Shown here piece by piece: positions 1 through 11,165 of a DNA stretch of 38,943 nt; positions within the stretch are counted from its first letter, which is position 1; each line of letters starts with the position of its first letter. The notes below the pieces were generated by a model. That model was given only the letters and a program-made list of their open reading frames with translations. It searched no databases and was not told where the DNA came from. This DNA is from Setomelanomma holmii (lineage: Eukaryota > Ascomycota > Dothideomycetes > Pleosporales > Phaeosphaeriaceae): assembly GCA_010015745.1 (NCBI GenBank), contig ML978345.1:1-38943 (forward strand), read 5' to 3'. The position numbers were made by a program, and so were the translations under genes.

Positions 1-511
1 AGGTTGTATTGTGTGAAGCTACAAAACAGTACATATAGTTGGGGGCTGTAAACAGCGCTAGTGTAGAGAAGGCAGTCTCACCTCACCTTGGGTGAAGTGC
101 CACTGCGCAGTGCGGCAGGAGAGACTCCAAACCGTGACAAAAAAAGATTAATAGATGGGTCATGTTGATGTCAGATAGAACGAGCTAAAGTGAGGTCGGA
201 TCTGTACAATCGAGCAGGGACCACTTAACTTGGCGCACTAGCTAAGAACACCAAATTATCTGAACCTAGAGAGATATAATCACGAACAACCATCATCAAT
301 TATTCTACGATTCTATCGCACCTATCAAGGACACTATGAATCTGACAGTTGGTGCTAGAGATAGTGCGTCGGATCATAAAGCACAAGGGGAAAAACGACT
401 TCTACGGGTAGCAGAAACTGCCTGCAACACCACGAAAAGCTGGCGATAGGCTGATCACTGTATAAGTTAATAGCCTCATGAATTTCAGCTGATTTGAACA
501 TGTGGTTGTGA
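1..511. other. Intergenic, no gene recognised
   Basis: No open frame with recognisable protein similarity was found on either strand. All frames are broken by frequent stops. The right-hand part lies immediately upstream of a decayed HET-domain gene and may contain its lost 5' portion, but no HET N-terminal motif could be found here. Confidence 0.5.
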
Positions 512-1898
512 TTGCGCGCATCCATTTTGTTAAGCAGCTCTCACTGGGTTGATGCGCGGGCGTATTGGTGGGGTGGCCCTAAGTTAGCGTTAAAAAAATA
601 CGAAGCGTCTTCGTACTGCCCGCAGGTTTCTACTTGCTCGTTCTCTGGATCGACTTACTTTGCATCATTCAGGACGACGCAGATAACTGGAGTAATGAAG
701 CCTCCATGATAGAAGCGATCTTCTCTCAGGCTCACTTGGTTATCGGTGCGACAGCTTCCGCGAATTGCAACGAAGGATTTCTGCGTCCTCCTGCGAAGCC
801 GCTGAGAATTGACTCAAAGGTTCTGAGCGGAAAACCCCTCACGATGTACGCAAGAAAAGCCGAACCACATGATGACTATTCGCGTAGGTTCCGCACACAA
901 GACCTCCCCCTCTTCCAGCGCGCATGGTGGTAAGCATAAAAGTTAAGACTAAGGGATTTGAAAACAACCTGGCGATCAGCATGCAAGAAAGAGAATTAGC
1001 ACGCAGAACACAACACTTCTTTCGAGACGAAGTCGAGTGGCACTGCGCCCATATGACTGCATGTGAATGCGGCATTTGTCCACTCTGGAATGACTATCGC
1101 ATTTCCACATTAGGCGGAGTCCGAGAATATGAAAGCTGCAAAACTTTACCAGACGAGACACCGTTCTTTGGCGGGGTCTGGGTAGATGTCATCGAGGAGT
1201 ACAGTCGTCTCGACCTAACGTATGTCGGCGATACGTTGCCCGCTCTATCAGGCCTGGCTAAACGTGTTGAGATCTTCAAGCCAGGCAGATATATTGCCGG
1301 TTTGTGGGGAAAAGATATAGCATATCTGCTTGCCTGGAATCTGGCACCAAATGAAGAGAATACACACCCCTTACGCACACAAGCGGCTGGTCCGAGTTTC
1401 TCCTGGATTAAGGCACCACGGCGGGTGGACTGGCCATATTGGTCGCGAGATGATCCAATTAAGATCATGGGTAAGCTCCAATCCGTGGACTGCGACTTAG
1501 CCACAGCGAACCCTTATGGAGAAGTCTTGGCTTGCTCGATTCAGCTGCGAAGTCGCGTCATCTGCGGCCGAATATTCAACGATCTCGTCACCGAAGCTTT
1601 GGCGAAGGTAAGACAATACGGCAGCTTATTCTACGTATTTCTTGATAAGTACATGGAAACGAACCCAATGTCATATGGCCGCTTTACGGATGCGGAGTGG
1701 GGGAATGTGAGGCGGACATGGGAGGACGTAGTGTATTTGGAGTTATATCAGGTGTATAAAGGGAAACATGTCATGGCATTATTATTGCAAAAGGAGGCAG
1801 GCGAGAGAAATGTGTGTACCCGGCTTGGAGTCATAAATCGGGCTCCTGCACGATGGTTCGACGAACACGGAGTGGAGGAGGTAATCACAGTGGTATAA
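512..1898 (+). pseudogene. HET-domain (heterokaryon incompatibility) protein, 5'-truncated remnant
   Basis: HET-domain proteins trigger cell death after fusion of incompatible fungal strains. The first HET block is visible at about 545-605 (AYWWGGPKLALKKYE, resembling the LSYCWGG..KLT block) but has no ATG; an in-frame stop sits at 509. The second block (LWIDLLCIIQDD) follows at about 640 in another frame, only some 26 nt later. The usual LPxTxxDA segment of roughly 25-30 residues between them is absent, which points to an internal deletion. From there the frame continues to RAW at 922-927. An intron of 50 nt (930-979, gtaagc..cag, phase 2) restores the conserved RAW-x-x-QERELARR block. The C-terminal half is open to TAA at 1896-1898, with typical HET features such as VIEEYSRLDLTY and DTLPALSGLA. 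Because it lacks a start and part of the HET core, it is probably a pseudogene. An assembly error in the 5' part cannot be excluded. Confidence 0.75.
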
Positions 1899-2475
1899 GC
1901 CACGCAATTCCGATCACTCGGACCACGTCCTACGTATGCGATAATCCAGCTTGGTGCGAACCGCCTTTCGCAACATACGATTCGTCTCACAGACACAACT
2001 TACAAGTGTTGGTATGTCGAGAACATGGAACCGAGCCACCGCTAACGATGCCGTCCAAATTCTTCCAGATTATATCAGTTTGTCACGAATTGCATCATTC
2101 TATCAGTTCAACTCTGAGCTTCCTGCATGTCACATCAGTGAGGAACTCCATACCTTAGTGAATCTATAAAGCATCGACAATGTCGCGTGATCTAGGTGTT
2201 GCTGTGCTGTCTCTCCAGTCCCGGTCCCCTTGTCCTCGGCTTATTCTGCTTCGTGAGAGTCAATCATCAAGCATGATTAGGCTATCATGCAGAACAACTC
2301 TGCTGACAGATGTAGCAAGCCTCCAATGAGACTTGCGGTCATTTGCACGAGAATATGCGCACTTCACCAGAGAAAACAAATCTGCAAACAATGTAGGTCT
2401 TCAACGACGGCTCAGCGCGTCAACTTTGATTGAACTGCCTATATACACATGTTCCACTTCGTCTCTTGTCCCGGC
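1899..2475. other. Convergent 3' intergenic region
   Basis: Lies between the 3' ends of the HET remnant (plus strand) and the complex I subunit gene (minus strand). Short open frames here show no recognisable similarity and are taken as noise. It should hold both 3' UTRs. No repeat or RNA gene was seen. Confidence 0.5.
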
Positions 2476-3301
2476 TTATCGCTGGCCAAGTGGCTCATCC
2501 GTGACCCTTTGTGACTCTCCAACCTCAGCGACGTCGCCAGTCGGCTCAAGCGGGAATCCCAGCTCTGATGGTGGAAGGGACTCGAGGTGCTTTCGGTGAT
2601 GCTCGTGAGCCTATTGAAGCGTCAGCATTGCATAATTCGACTTTCTTACAGCGATATCCAAGCTCTCTGCTAAGGGCGGTACGTACGAATGGCAGACCGC
2701 AATATGTGCACCAGCAAATCTCGGGCTTGTCTGTGTTGATGAAGATCCTAGGGTGGCCTAGTGGACCGCCTCCACCATCGCATGATACCACTTTCTCGTT
2801 TGTCCAGCGGACGGGTTGCTTGTGGATGAGTTCGATGGCGGCGTATGGGCGGGGCTAAGCATGTCATCGTTAGCCAATGCCTGTGTATTCCTCTGATCCT
2901 CACAACCGCCGTGGCCCCTTCACGAGGGTCTACTTGCACCCAATTCTCTGCGGACTGAGGTCGGAACGTACCTGATCCTCCGTTATGCTCTGCTCGAATC
3001 GTGGCCCGCTCATAGCAACCTCCCTTGGCTGCTGGCTCCTGCTCCAGATACCCTTGTAGTTCGGCGACTGGGCGACCCTCATCTTCTCCGCATCTGTCAC
3101 ATTTTCCTGCAGTACTTTGTCGAAGGAGCCCTCCGAAGACGTGGGCAATTCATTGGTCTTGGAGACATTCTGCTTAGCGTCGCGCTCGACGGGGTCGTTG
3201 GCGGGCACTTGATTCGACGAGGTGGCAGTGGAGACGTAGGCGCGGAGAAGATTAGATGGCGCGCGGAGGGCGCGAGGAGCGCGCAGTGTTCGTAGAAGCA
3301 T
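2476..3301 (-). CDS. NADH:ubiquinone oxidoreductase zinc-binding subunit, NDUFS6/13 kDa type, mitochondrial
   Basis: Accessory subunit of respiratory complex I on the matrix arm, nuclear encoded and imported into mitochondria. The model has three exons: 3301-2972, 2854-2687 and 2610-2476. The introns are 117 nt (gtacgt..tag, phase 0) and 76 nt (gtacgt..tag, with a CTGAC branch site). The product is 210 residues. The first 30 residues are Arg/Ser/Ala-rich without acidic residues, as expected for an import presequence. Residues about 87-125 hold the family block NYKGIWSRSQQPR..GPRFEQ and RPYAAIELIHKQPVRW. The zf-CHCC zinc motif is complete: Cys135, His144, Cys159 and Cys162 (C-x8-H-x14-C-x2-C, GGGGPLGHP..CTYCGLPF). 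Exon 3 starts with AHEHHRKHLESLP, the expected continuation of CGLPF, which confirms the second intron. An open extension upstream of 3301 in the same frame is read as 5' UTR. Confidence 0.9.
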
Positions 3302-3585
3302 GTTGGCGTTGTGGTGTGGATGGGCTCCCACTTGCGCTTGAAGAGGTTCGTGATGTCGCCGTGAAGTTGAGCTCGGAGCTTTGAATGCCAAGCCGCTAAC
3401 GTCAGCGACTTCCCGCGCGTCTCGATTCGCTTGAGGTTTGGAGGCTCCGTACGCACCTCTCTGGATGTCCTCTCCCACCTGTACTTCTGTGCAACTTCCA
3501 TCATTTGAACCTGTACGATGACATGAGTATTACACATGCCATAACAGGCTTCTTCACCGCATACTTCATATGATACTCTGAAGCC
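3302..3585. promoter_or_regulatory. Shared divergent promoter region (complex I subunit / HET gene)
   Basis: The 284 bp between the minus-strand start at 3301 and the plus-strand start at 3586 must contain both promoters. No TATA box or known operator was identified. Overlapping open frames here are shadows without family similarity. Confidence 0.5.
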
Positions 3586-6276
3586 ATGCCTATGCGTAGT
3601 AGCATCCGCAGAGCGTTCAACTTTCGAGATTGGAGATCGTTAATCAAGCTAACAAAGCAAGACGAAACACATCCAAAGAAGCCCGAACTGGTTCTCCAAG
3701 ACGTTCCTTTGAACGCTGAGGTCAAACCAGCAGCAACCACAGATGCAGTTGCCAGGGCGGCACAACTCTGCGCGCGATGCCAGCGTCTTTCATTCGTCAT
3801 GCACGTTCAGGGAGATTGCGAGTCGCTTCAATGTAAGGTCATGGACCTTACCTTCTCCACTTTCCATTCAGAGCTCCTTCTCCACTCTTCTGGTCTGGCT
3901 GAATTGCAAGACTCGGCTAATTCAGCTTGTCACCCTTGTTCTCTCCTTCTCATTGGCTTGCAGCCTGCTTCTCGTATTCCAACCGAACGGTCGAATCGTC
4001 CACGCAGTAGCGTCTATATTTTTTTCATTTGCGACACCTCAAATCCCTGGCAAGATTTCGAAGAAATGGTCGCCACCTGCGGAGACATTGTAACATCATT
4101 TCCTATCGCAAGAGTCCCGGGCGTTCGCTGTAAGGAGCCGGAGTTTCTTCAAGAGGAGCCGGAGCTGGGGCCAAAGGACCTTTGTTTAATCAAGTTTCGT
4201 GCAGTGTATACAGGAGATCGGGAGGACGGGATGTTGCCGGGCAAGGCATGTTACATTCTGGTAAAGTGCAATTGCAAGAGATGAACACTGACCCTGATCT
4301 AGTACTATGATGTCTTCAACATTAAAGATAATATGTGGCTAGTTCGACTTGCCGAATGGCACAAATACAATCGCAGTAGTGGCGGCTACTATGAAGGTTG
4401 GGTTTCAAGGACTAGATTTTCGCAGTGCACATATCCTATCCACGCCAATTGTACGTCACTTACCAGACGAAGGCTATGGTAGAGACTGACTGTTCGTATA
4501 TGTAGTTGCGGAAAGGGTACATGGGAATGGCCGCTTTTGGGAAAATTCCAATTTGGGTCGTTGCGTGAGAGCCCCGAAGACACTGTGCCACTCATTGTCG
4601 ATTGGCTAAACGTCTGCGATCGTGCTCATAGGCGTTGCCAGTTTCCATCCGATGTGACGTTCCCAGCTCGCCTTATCGAGATTATGAACTTTGATGAAGG
4701 GCTTCTTCGTCTCACGAGCGACGACATCCGTCACAGGAGGTATACTACATTGAGCTATCGATGGGGAGATAAAGCGGGTAGTGGGTACGCAACGAACAGG
4801 GAGAATGTCAAGTCGCGGAGTGATAGTTTCAACTTGAGCAATTTACCAAAAACGATTCGAGATGCGGTCAAGCTTACGCATTTGTTGAGTCTGCACCACA
4901 CCTGGATCGATGCGATGTGAGTATTCTAGCGTACTCTCGTAAGGCCACAGCTGATAAGCAGCAAGCTGCATCATTCAAAACTCGCGTGACGATTGATCAC
5001 GAGGGGCAGCAGAATGGACCAGACATATATCAATTCGTACCTCACGATATCTGCAGACAGCAGCCATAACACTAACGCTGGCTTCCTCGAGACTCGAAAT
5101 ATGTTAGGCTGGACTACTTGCATTCATCCTAATCTTCTCGCGCCTTGGAATGGTCCCACGCCGGGTTGGAACTACGGAACAGGACCTGGGTCGACACTTG
5201 ACCAGTCTCATCTCACGGGTAGGCCTGTACCACACGGCCCAAGGGCTATATGCTGCGGCGTCGCACCAGCTAAGCCTGTTATGGACACAAGTATCCTGAG
5301 TGACCGCGGGTGGATCCTGCAAGAGCGCGTCCTGAGTAGACGCATCCTTCATTGGAACGTGTTCGAAGTCTCTTGGGAGTGTAACGAGTTGGTCGCATCG
5401 GAGCGTCTCCCTGCTGGCGATGGGGACGCAGGCCAATTTTGGGGTTGGGCTGGGCGAGACGAATATTTACCTCCCTGGGACGGGCTTCGCAAGACTCTGT
5501 ATCCAGGACTAAACGAAAGTGACGCCTTCGGTGTTTACACACATTCAGGGACCTGGCATGCACTGGTCGAAGAATTTACGAGGAGAGGGCTGACTGTTAT
5601 GTCTGATCGGCTACCGGCGATTTCAGGGCTCTCGAACGTTGTCAAAAAAGTCACGGGTCGTTCAGACTCTAGTTATTACTACGGCCTCTGGAAGAAAACC
5701 TTGATCGAGGATTTGTGCTGGTACAGGAGCAAGCCTCACAGTGCAGTATCGAGGCCAAACAGCCAAGTCCTTGTCGATGTCAACATGAATCACAAAACAC
5801 CCTCGTTCTCGTGGGGAAGCTGCGGCGTGCCGGTCAATTTCAATCCAGTTCCTTCCTTGCCCGAAGCCATCGAGCATGTCGAACTTCTGAATATCTCGGA
5901 CCCGTCCAGTGGTTGTCCTGCAATCACCTTGCATGGTCACGCATTTGATGCGGCAACTCTAGCTCAGCAAGGTCCAGACCTTTATGGTGACAAGAAAGAC
6001 GGCCAGAGAGAAGCCGTGATTCTGGATGGTACGCAATCATGGAGCGACTTCCTTGACCAAGGTAACGTGATTTGCTTGTGCTTTTGGATAGTGGAGTACA
6101 TCGACGGTGTTGCGGTGAAGAGAAATATGCAGAGTATGCTCGGCTTGCTGCTTGAGCTAGTCGAGGATAGGGCTGCCGATACTGAGGTGACCTATCGACG
6201 TGTCGGCTTTTATGATGGACCACGGCCCGACGAAGATATCTGGGCAATGGTAAGGCAGGTGATAACAATCGCATGA
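3586..6276 (+). pseudogene. HET-domain (heterokaryon incompatibility) protein with frameshift
   Basis: Long HET protein likely acting in vegetative incompatibility. Exon 1 (3586-4260) encodes the N-terminal region with LCARCQRLSF and a later SACHPC pair. A 42-nt intron (gtaaag..tag) leads to exon 2 from 4303 (YYDVFNIKDNMWLVRL..). The exon 2/3 junction is uncertain. The best donor (gtacgt, 4451) with the tag acceptor at 4503-4505 breaks the frame; a weaker donor (gtgcac, 4425) keeps it. Exon 3 (4506-4916) carries the HET core YTTLSYRWGD and LPKTIRDAV, and ends in TWIDA. Intron 4917-4965 (gtgagt..aag) then gives CIIQNSRDD, which runs into TGA at 4994-4996. The frame one base away, starting there, continues the family pattern (ITRGSRMDQTYINSYLTISA) to TGA at 6274-6276. 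A single lost base after DD, where Trp is expected, explains this. C-terminal HET blocks (RGWILQERVLSRR, EEFTRRGLTV, DRLPAISGLS) are intact. It is either a young pseudogene or a base-calling error. Confidence 0.8.
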
Positions 6277-6455
6277 CGGGATCTGGCAAAATCAAGAAGC
6301 AAAGCAACTCCGTCACTGGCTCAATCTTCAGCCATTGAAAAATTCAATCTGTGTGGGATCGCGGCTACAACCTATGTTGCTTCCCGAAACATGAAGTTCC
6401 TTCTCTGATATCCAAGGGGTCGTTGAAACGAGCAGATCTTGACATCAGCTCAAAA

Positions 6456-7999
6456 TCAGGCACTGTCTCTCCTTGGCGCATCCACAACGCCACGTTCAAC
6501 CCTCTTCTCCTCCTCCACCGCTACAGAGTCATCATCAGCCAGCGCCTTGCGCTCGTCAACTGGGCGCTCAGGAATCAGCAAAGTCGCAGCGTACGTTGAC
6601 GGAATCGTGATGGTGAACATGACGAAGGCGACAATGAGATTGACCATGGGCTTGATCTTCGAAGCTCCGATGCCGAACGAGAGACATGATCCGACCGACT
6701 CGAAGGAGCGAAGCAGACCGACAGCAAGAGTGAGCGTCTCGATGTCATCGAAGAATGCGCCGAGGGTCCAGTAGACGAACATGTAGTGCGATTCGTTCAT
6801 GAAGCTGGCTCGACATTAGCATAAGCATTTCATCACGAGACTGGATAGAACCTACCGAAACAGCACGTTGATCGCAAAGCCTCTACCAAACCCTGGCTTG
6901 TCCCAGTCCAAAGTCATTTTCGGCACAGCATTGGCGTAAAGATGCTCGTTCGCAACCTGCCATCCGAACATCGCCAACATGAGCACAGCGAAGATACTCC
7001 AAGTCACTTTTGCGAGACTTGGGCGGCTGAAGTACCGCGTGTCGTAGAACCATCCCCAAAATATGTTTGCGGCTGTCGCAGCAATGCCAGAGGTCAATGC
7101 GCCGAGCGTACGTGCGCGCACGGAGAAGTAACGTGTGAGGTAGATACCTTGGTATGTGTTGTTCCAATTAAAGCCGATCATGACTGGAATGAGGAGATAG
7201 AAGCGCCTGTCTTTCAGCAGTGCGAACCAGCGCGACGCTTCTTTCAGGACAGCCTTGTTCTTCGTCGGATCTGCCACTTTTCTTCCGTCCTTGTGTATGA
7301 CTTTTTGCGGTGGGGATATAAGCAGCGCAAGTGGTAGACCGAGACATTGCAGCGCAATAAGCACCAGATACGTTGTATATCCGACTTTGCCGCGCTGTCC
7401 GGACTTGTAGTTCAACGACAGTTAAATGGACAAGCCGATGAGTTGACCGAGCTCTCGTAGTCCAAGCCAGATACCGGTGAATTTGCCGCGGTCATGAATG
7501 TCGGCGTAGCCTAATGCGATGGCGCCTTCGGATGCCCAGAGAGCGGAAGCAGCGATGCCGCATGTTGCGCCGCCGAAGAGGACAAACCATTCCGTGCCGT
7601 ACCGGTTGTTGACGTACAGTGAGGCGCTGTATGGTGCGTAGCCCAAGGTTCCTAGGATGAGAACGTTCTTGAGGCCGAATTTGTTGGCGAGCATTGCAAA
7701 GAGGGAGCATCCAAAGACCATGATGCCGAAAGTTAGGGAGTTGGCGCCGTTGACGAGGTAGGGCTCTTGCTGTCCGCCTGCGCCGACATCTTGTGGATTA
7801 TTAGGTCGTGCTGGCAAGGAGAGTGGGATTGGAAGTGCTTACTGTTGAGCGCATTCCAGATACCAGGTTGCGTGAAAGAAATCAATCCGACGATAATCAC
7901 GTTGAACAACGGACTTCTATACCATCGCGTGAACTTCGACACATGTTTTGGCGCATCATGCGCATGCTTAACTTCCGGCTCGACAACCTTATCGGACAT
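6456..7999 (-). pseudogene. UNC93-like major facilitator protein with premature stop
   Basis: Multi-pass membrane protein of the UNC93-like (DUF895) branch of the major facilitator superfamily; substrate unknown. There are three exons: 7999-7843, 7789-6856 and 6804-6456. The introns are 53 nt (gtaagc..aag) and 51 nt (gtaggt..cag). All phases agree, giving 479 codons, close to the 474 of the paralogue at 12859-14443. Shared landmarks are KFTRWYRSPLFNVII, SFTQPGIWNALN, GTLGYAPYSASLYVNNRYGTEW, the GQLIG helix, KVGYTTYLVLIALQC and SVRARTLGALTSGI. The frame is interrupted by TAA at 7424-7422 (codon 175), in the membrane segment after GQLIG, where the paralogue has Asn (GGAINLGLN). The frame continues unchanged after the stop and no intron of usual size can remove it. 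A start at 7999 (MSDKVV) is preferred; an in-frame ATG lies further upstream. Confidence 0.8.
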
Positions 8000-8861
8000 C
8001 TTTCCAAAATGCTCAAACCATGATACCATCCTCACGCATATTTGCGGACCACCACCATCTTATACCCATCCCAAACGCCTCAACACGACATACACGCCCC
8101 ATCCTCCCTCAACTTCCCAATTCTCATCCGATGATAACCCAGCAGACCCTACACTGCACTCATGCCGAAGCGCTCGATGATTTTGATTGGGCAGACCCAC
8201 TTCAGTTGCCTGATGTAGATAGGCGTACATGGCATTATACGTTGTTGCGATGAGACAATGTTAAGCGAGAAAAGCTTGGTGTACGTATTCAAGCACCCGC
8301 TTGGGCAGGGTCTGTTTTGCCAAGGGAATAGGAGGAGTTCGCGAGGTGTAGGTTTTGAGGGCTTGCAGGAGTCTAAAAAAGTCTTTCCTGGTGAGGCTGG
8401 GCGTGATAGGGGGGACGGGTCATGGAGCAGCATTTGCCGCGTGGGCGCTGTGGCTTGCCAGTAACAGGTGGTACTGCATTAGACGAGGTAGCATGTGTGA
8501 ATTTGTACATTGCTAGTGTTGCACTTGTTTCACTGCTAGAGCGCGGGAAGTGTAATGTGAAGTGGTAATTTGAACCTATGGACATGAGTGCGACTTGACC
8601 TGGCTGTCAGTCGGGAGATTGTATTCAAGATGCAAACTTGCACGTACCCGAAGATCACAAATTTGAGATGCAAAACATATTCACTTTTGCTAAATGGCTG
8701 CTGCTTACCAGGACATTTGTCCATGCTACGTCATTACCTATGCACGGACGTTTGCACGCCAAATCAAATTTCGCAAGACACGTCGCGTTCCTCAAGCCTG
8801 TGCGTCATCTTCAACACAACACACATCGAGTCTGCATACATCAAGAACAGAAGTGCCTTCT
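8000..8861. other. Intergenic region upstream of UNC93-like gene
   Basis: This stretch lies between the start of the UNC93-like gene (minus) and the 3' end of the LLM monooxygenase (minus). It should contain the promoter of the former. Several open frames up to 115 codons overlap here, but none resembles a known family. No repeat or RNA gene was recognised. Confidence 0.5.
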
Positions 8862-10645
8862 TCACTTGGGAATGATATGGTCTTTGGCATCAACGCCCGC
8901 CCTCCAGCGATATGTCGATGCGACGTGCTCGTCCAATGGACCTTTTTGCCCTTTCTTTGCGTAGAAGTTTTCCCGATACGTGCCACCAGGAACAGCATAG
9001 TCATTCCAGAACAAGCCTCGCTTCTTCAGCTCAGGAAGTAGCAGCTCGATTACATCCTTGAAAGACTGTGAGAAGAGAGCGTATGCCTGCACGGCGCGTC
9101 AGTACGCTAGTCATCAAAAATACGGCGCAAGACTTACAATGTTGAAACCATCAATATCAGCTTCGTCGACCCATGTCTGGAACCCATCCGCTACTTGCGA
9201 CGCAGTACCGACGAATATGGGACCGTTTCCGCCGATGCTCACGTGCTCAGCAACTGTGTGCTTCGTCCACTTCGAGGCACCAGGCGAAAAGCGAGCATAG
9301 CCTTCCACTGTGGACCGCACAGCATTGCTCTCGACGTGTCGCAGCTCTTCATCGTCTCCGTACTTCCCAAGATCGATTCCAGTCCAACCACAGAATAGAG
9401 CCAGAGCGCCCTCTAAAGACGCATATTTTCGGTAGTCCGCCAATTTCGCCTGCGCTTCTTCCTCGGTCCGGCCAATGATGGGAGTCACGAGCGCAAGGAC
9501 TTTGATGTTCTTTCCATCTCGGCCAAACTCAGATGAAGCGATCTGTCTGATCTCCGCAATATTCTTTGCGCAAACCTCAGGTGCATGGGCAGACACAAAG
9601 ATCGCCTCGGCGTTTTGTGCTGCGAAGCTCTTTCCCGCTTTTGATGTTCCCGCTTGCAGGATCAGAGGTGTACGCTGCGGGCTTGGCTGGCAGATGTGAG
9701 GGCCTGGCACACTGAAGTACTTTCCTTCATGGTTGATCTCTCTAACTCGATCAGGCACCGTATACACCCCCTTCTTCCGGTCCAGAACGACTGCATCATC
9801 TCTCCAGGATGACTCGAGGAGCTTGTACATGACCTTAACGTACTCCTCGGCCTGATCGTAGCGCTCATCGTGCTGTTTGGCATTAGCTTGGCACTATGAG
9901 CTACGCAGTATACTGACCTGTAGCTGCCCTTTCATGCCCATATTACGGGCAGCAGAGTCAAGGTAACTTGTCACGATCTATATCTGATGTTAACCATGAA
10001 CCATCAAGACGTCAATGTCGACTCACGTTCCAGCCAAGTCTACACCAGGTCAGCCGCTGCAACAATGAACGTCGATTGGAGCCTTACCTGCCCTTCGAAA
10101 GATGGTCGATGGTGGACAATCTTCGAGCAAGATGATACGGCTGTTCATAAGCCGTGGAGACAGTCACGCCAAAACCGACGCTCTTGGTCGCTGCAGCCAT
10201 GGCGCTCACAATTGCCAAAGGCTCATTGACTGGCCATTGTGCACCCGATATTTTCGCAGCATCAAGATTGCCGTTGTAGACATCGTAGCCACCAAGAACA
10301 TCAGCTACAAAGATGCCGTGGATCTTGGCTTCTTCGAGCAGCTTTGCGAGCTCTACCCAGTGGTCGACATCATTGAACTCATGCGAATGATCATCAGGAT
10401 GTCTCCAGAGGCCTGGTGACTGGTGCCCACTACCTATTCACGTAATGTTCGTCAGCCAATGACAACCATTTCACGAATGCGCTATCGTGAACTCAAGCAG
10501 ATTCGATCTTGACAGAACGTCACGTGAACTCACACATCTCAACGAAGGCATTGATGATCAGCTTCTTCCCTGGCGATGTAGCTCCATTCTTGGGCTTTGC
10601 ATTCTTTCCATTTGCAACACCGTTTTCCCGCTTTCTTTTCGCCAT
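8862..10645 (-). CDS. LLM-class flavin-dependent monooxygenase (NtaA/SnaA/DszA-like), copy 1
   Basis: Luciferase-like FMNH2-dependent monooxygenase. Relatives oxidise nitrilotriacetate, sulfur heterocycles or similar compounds and need a separate flavin reductase, not seen here. The substrate is unknown. The six-exon model is 10645-10534, 10433-10088, 10039-10027, 9977-9918, 9872-9138 and 9086-8862. All phases agree and the product is 496 residues. Introns are 100, 48, 49, 45 and 51 nt with GT..AG ends. Exon 3 is only 13 nt and encodes the conserved RLGWN step (paralogue: RFGWNIVTS). Family blocks seen include KLIINAFVEM, ELAKLLEEAKIHGIFVADVLGGYDVY, AQWPVNEP, HDERYDQAEEY, SPQRTPLILQAGTS and GWTGIDL. 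The N-terminus is basic (MAKRKREN). It shares layout and motifs with the copy at 20042-21694, so the two are paralogues. It is divergent to the reductase at 11166. Confidence 0.88.
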
Positions 10646-11165
10646 TTTCGAGGGTTGTTGGTGGTCGGAGGTACGCTGACCGATGCTGCCGAAACAAGTG
10701 TGGTGGTTCTTTGGTGCGGATGGTGTGCTTTCAACGCTCTTTAACGTGATCGCTTATCTGCGGATTGCATCATCATCAGCATCGGATACTGCCACCCTCA
10801 AGTATCGCACTACATCTTGGTCTCCGATGTAGGCCCTTCTAATTAACGTAATATGCTCACGTTCCGACCAGTTTGGGTGTTGAATCGCGAATTACCCCAC
10901 TACTCATACTACGCCATACGACTCCACAATGCCGACAATTATGCTGCTCCACCCAGTACGGTCGACGCGGTGTCAGATGGATGTAGACTATATGCAGGGC
11001 CCTGTCTAGCGAATGTAGCATGACGAACTTCGGGTTGCCGGAACGACCTATCACGGTAAGTCGACAGCTTGTGGTTAGAAATCACTTTGACTGTCGCATC
11101 GACAAATATTCTCCCGTACATCAAACCTCGACTGCACGCAATGCGACGACAGTGAATCCAACACC
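10646..11165. promoter_or_regulatory. Divergent promoter region (LLM monooxygenase / MDR reductase)
   Basis: About 520 bp separate the minus-strand start at 10645 from the plus-strand start at 11166, so both promoters lie here. No operator could be assigned. Open frames in the stretch have no family similarity. Confidence 0.5.

Noticed and set aside
634..933. Separate small gene in the first HET locus
   Set aside because: Its residues continue into the next frame through a 50-nt intron with good splice ends, so it is part of the HET gene.
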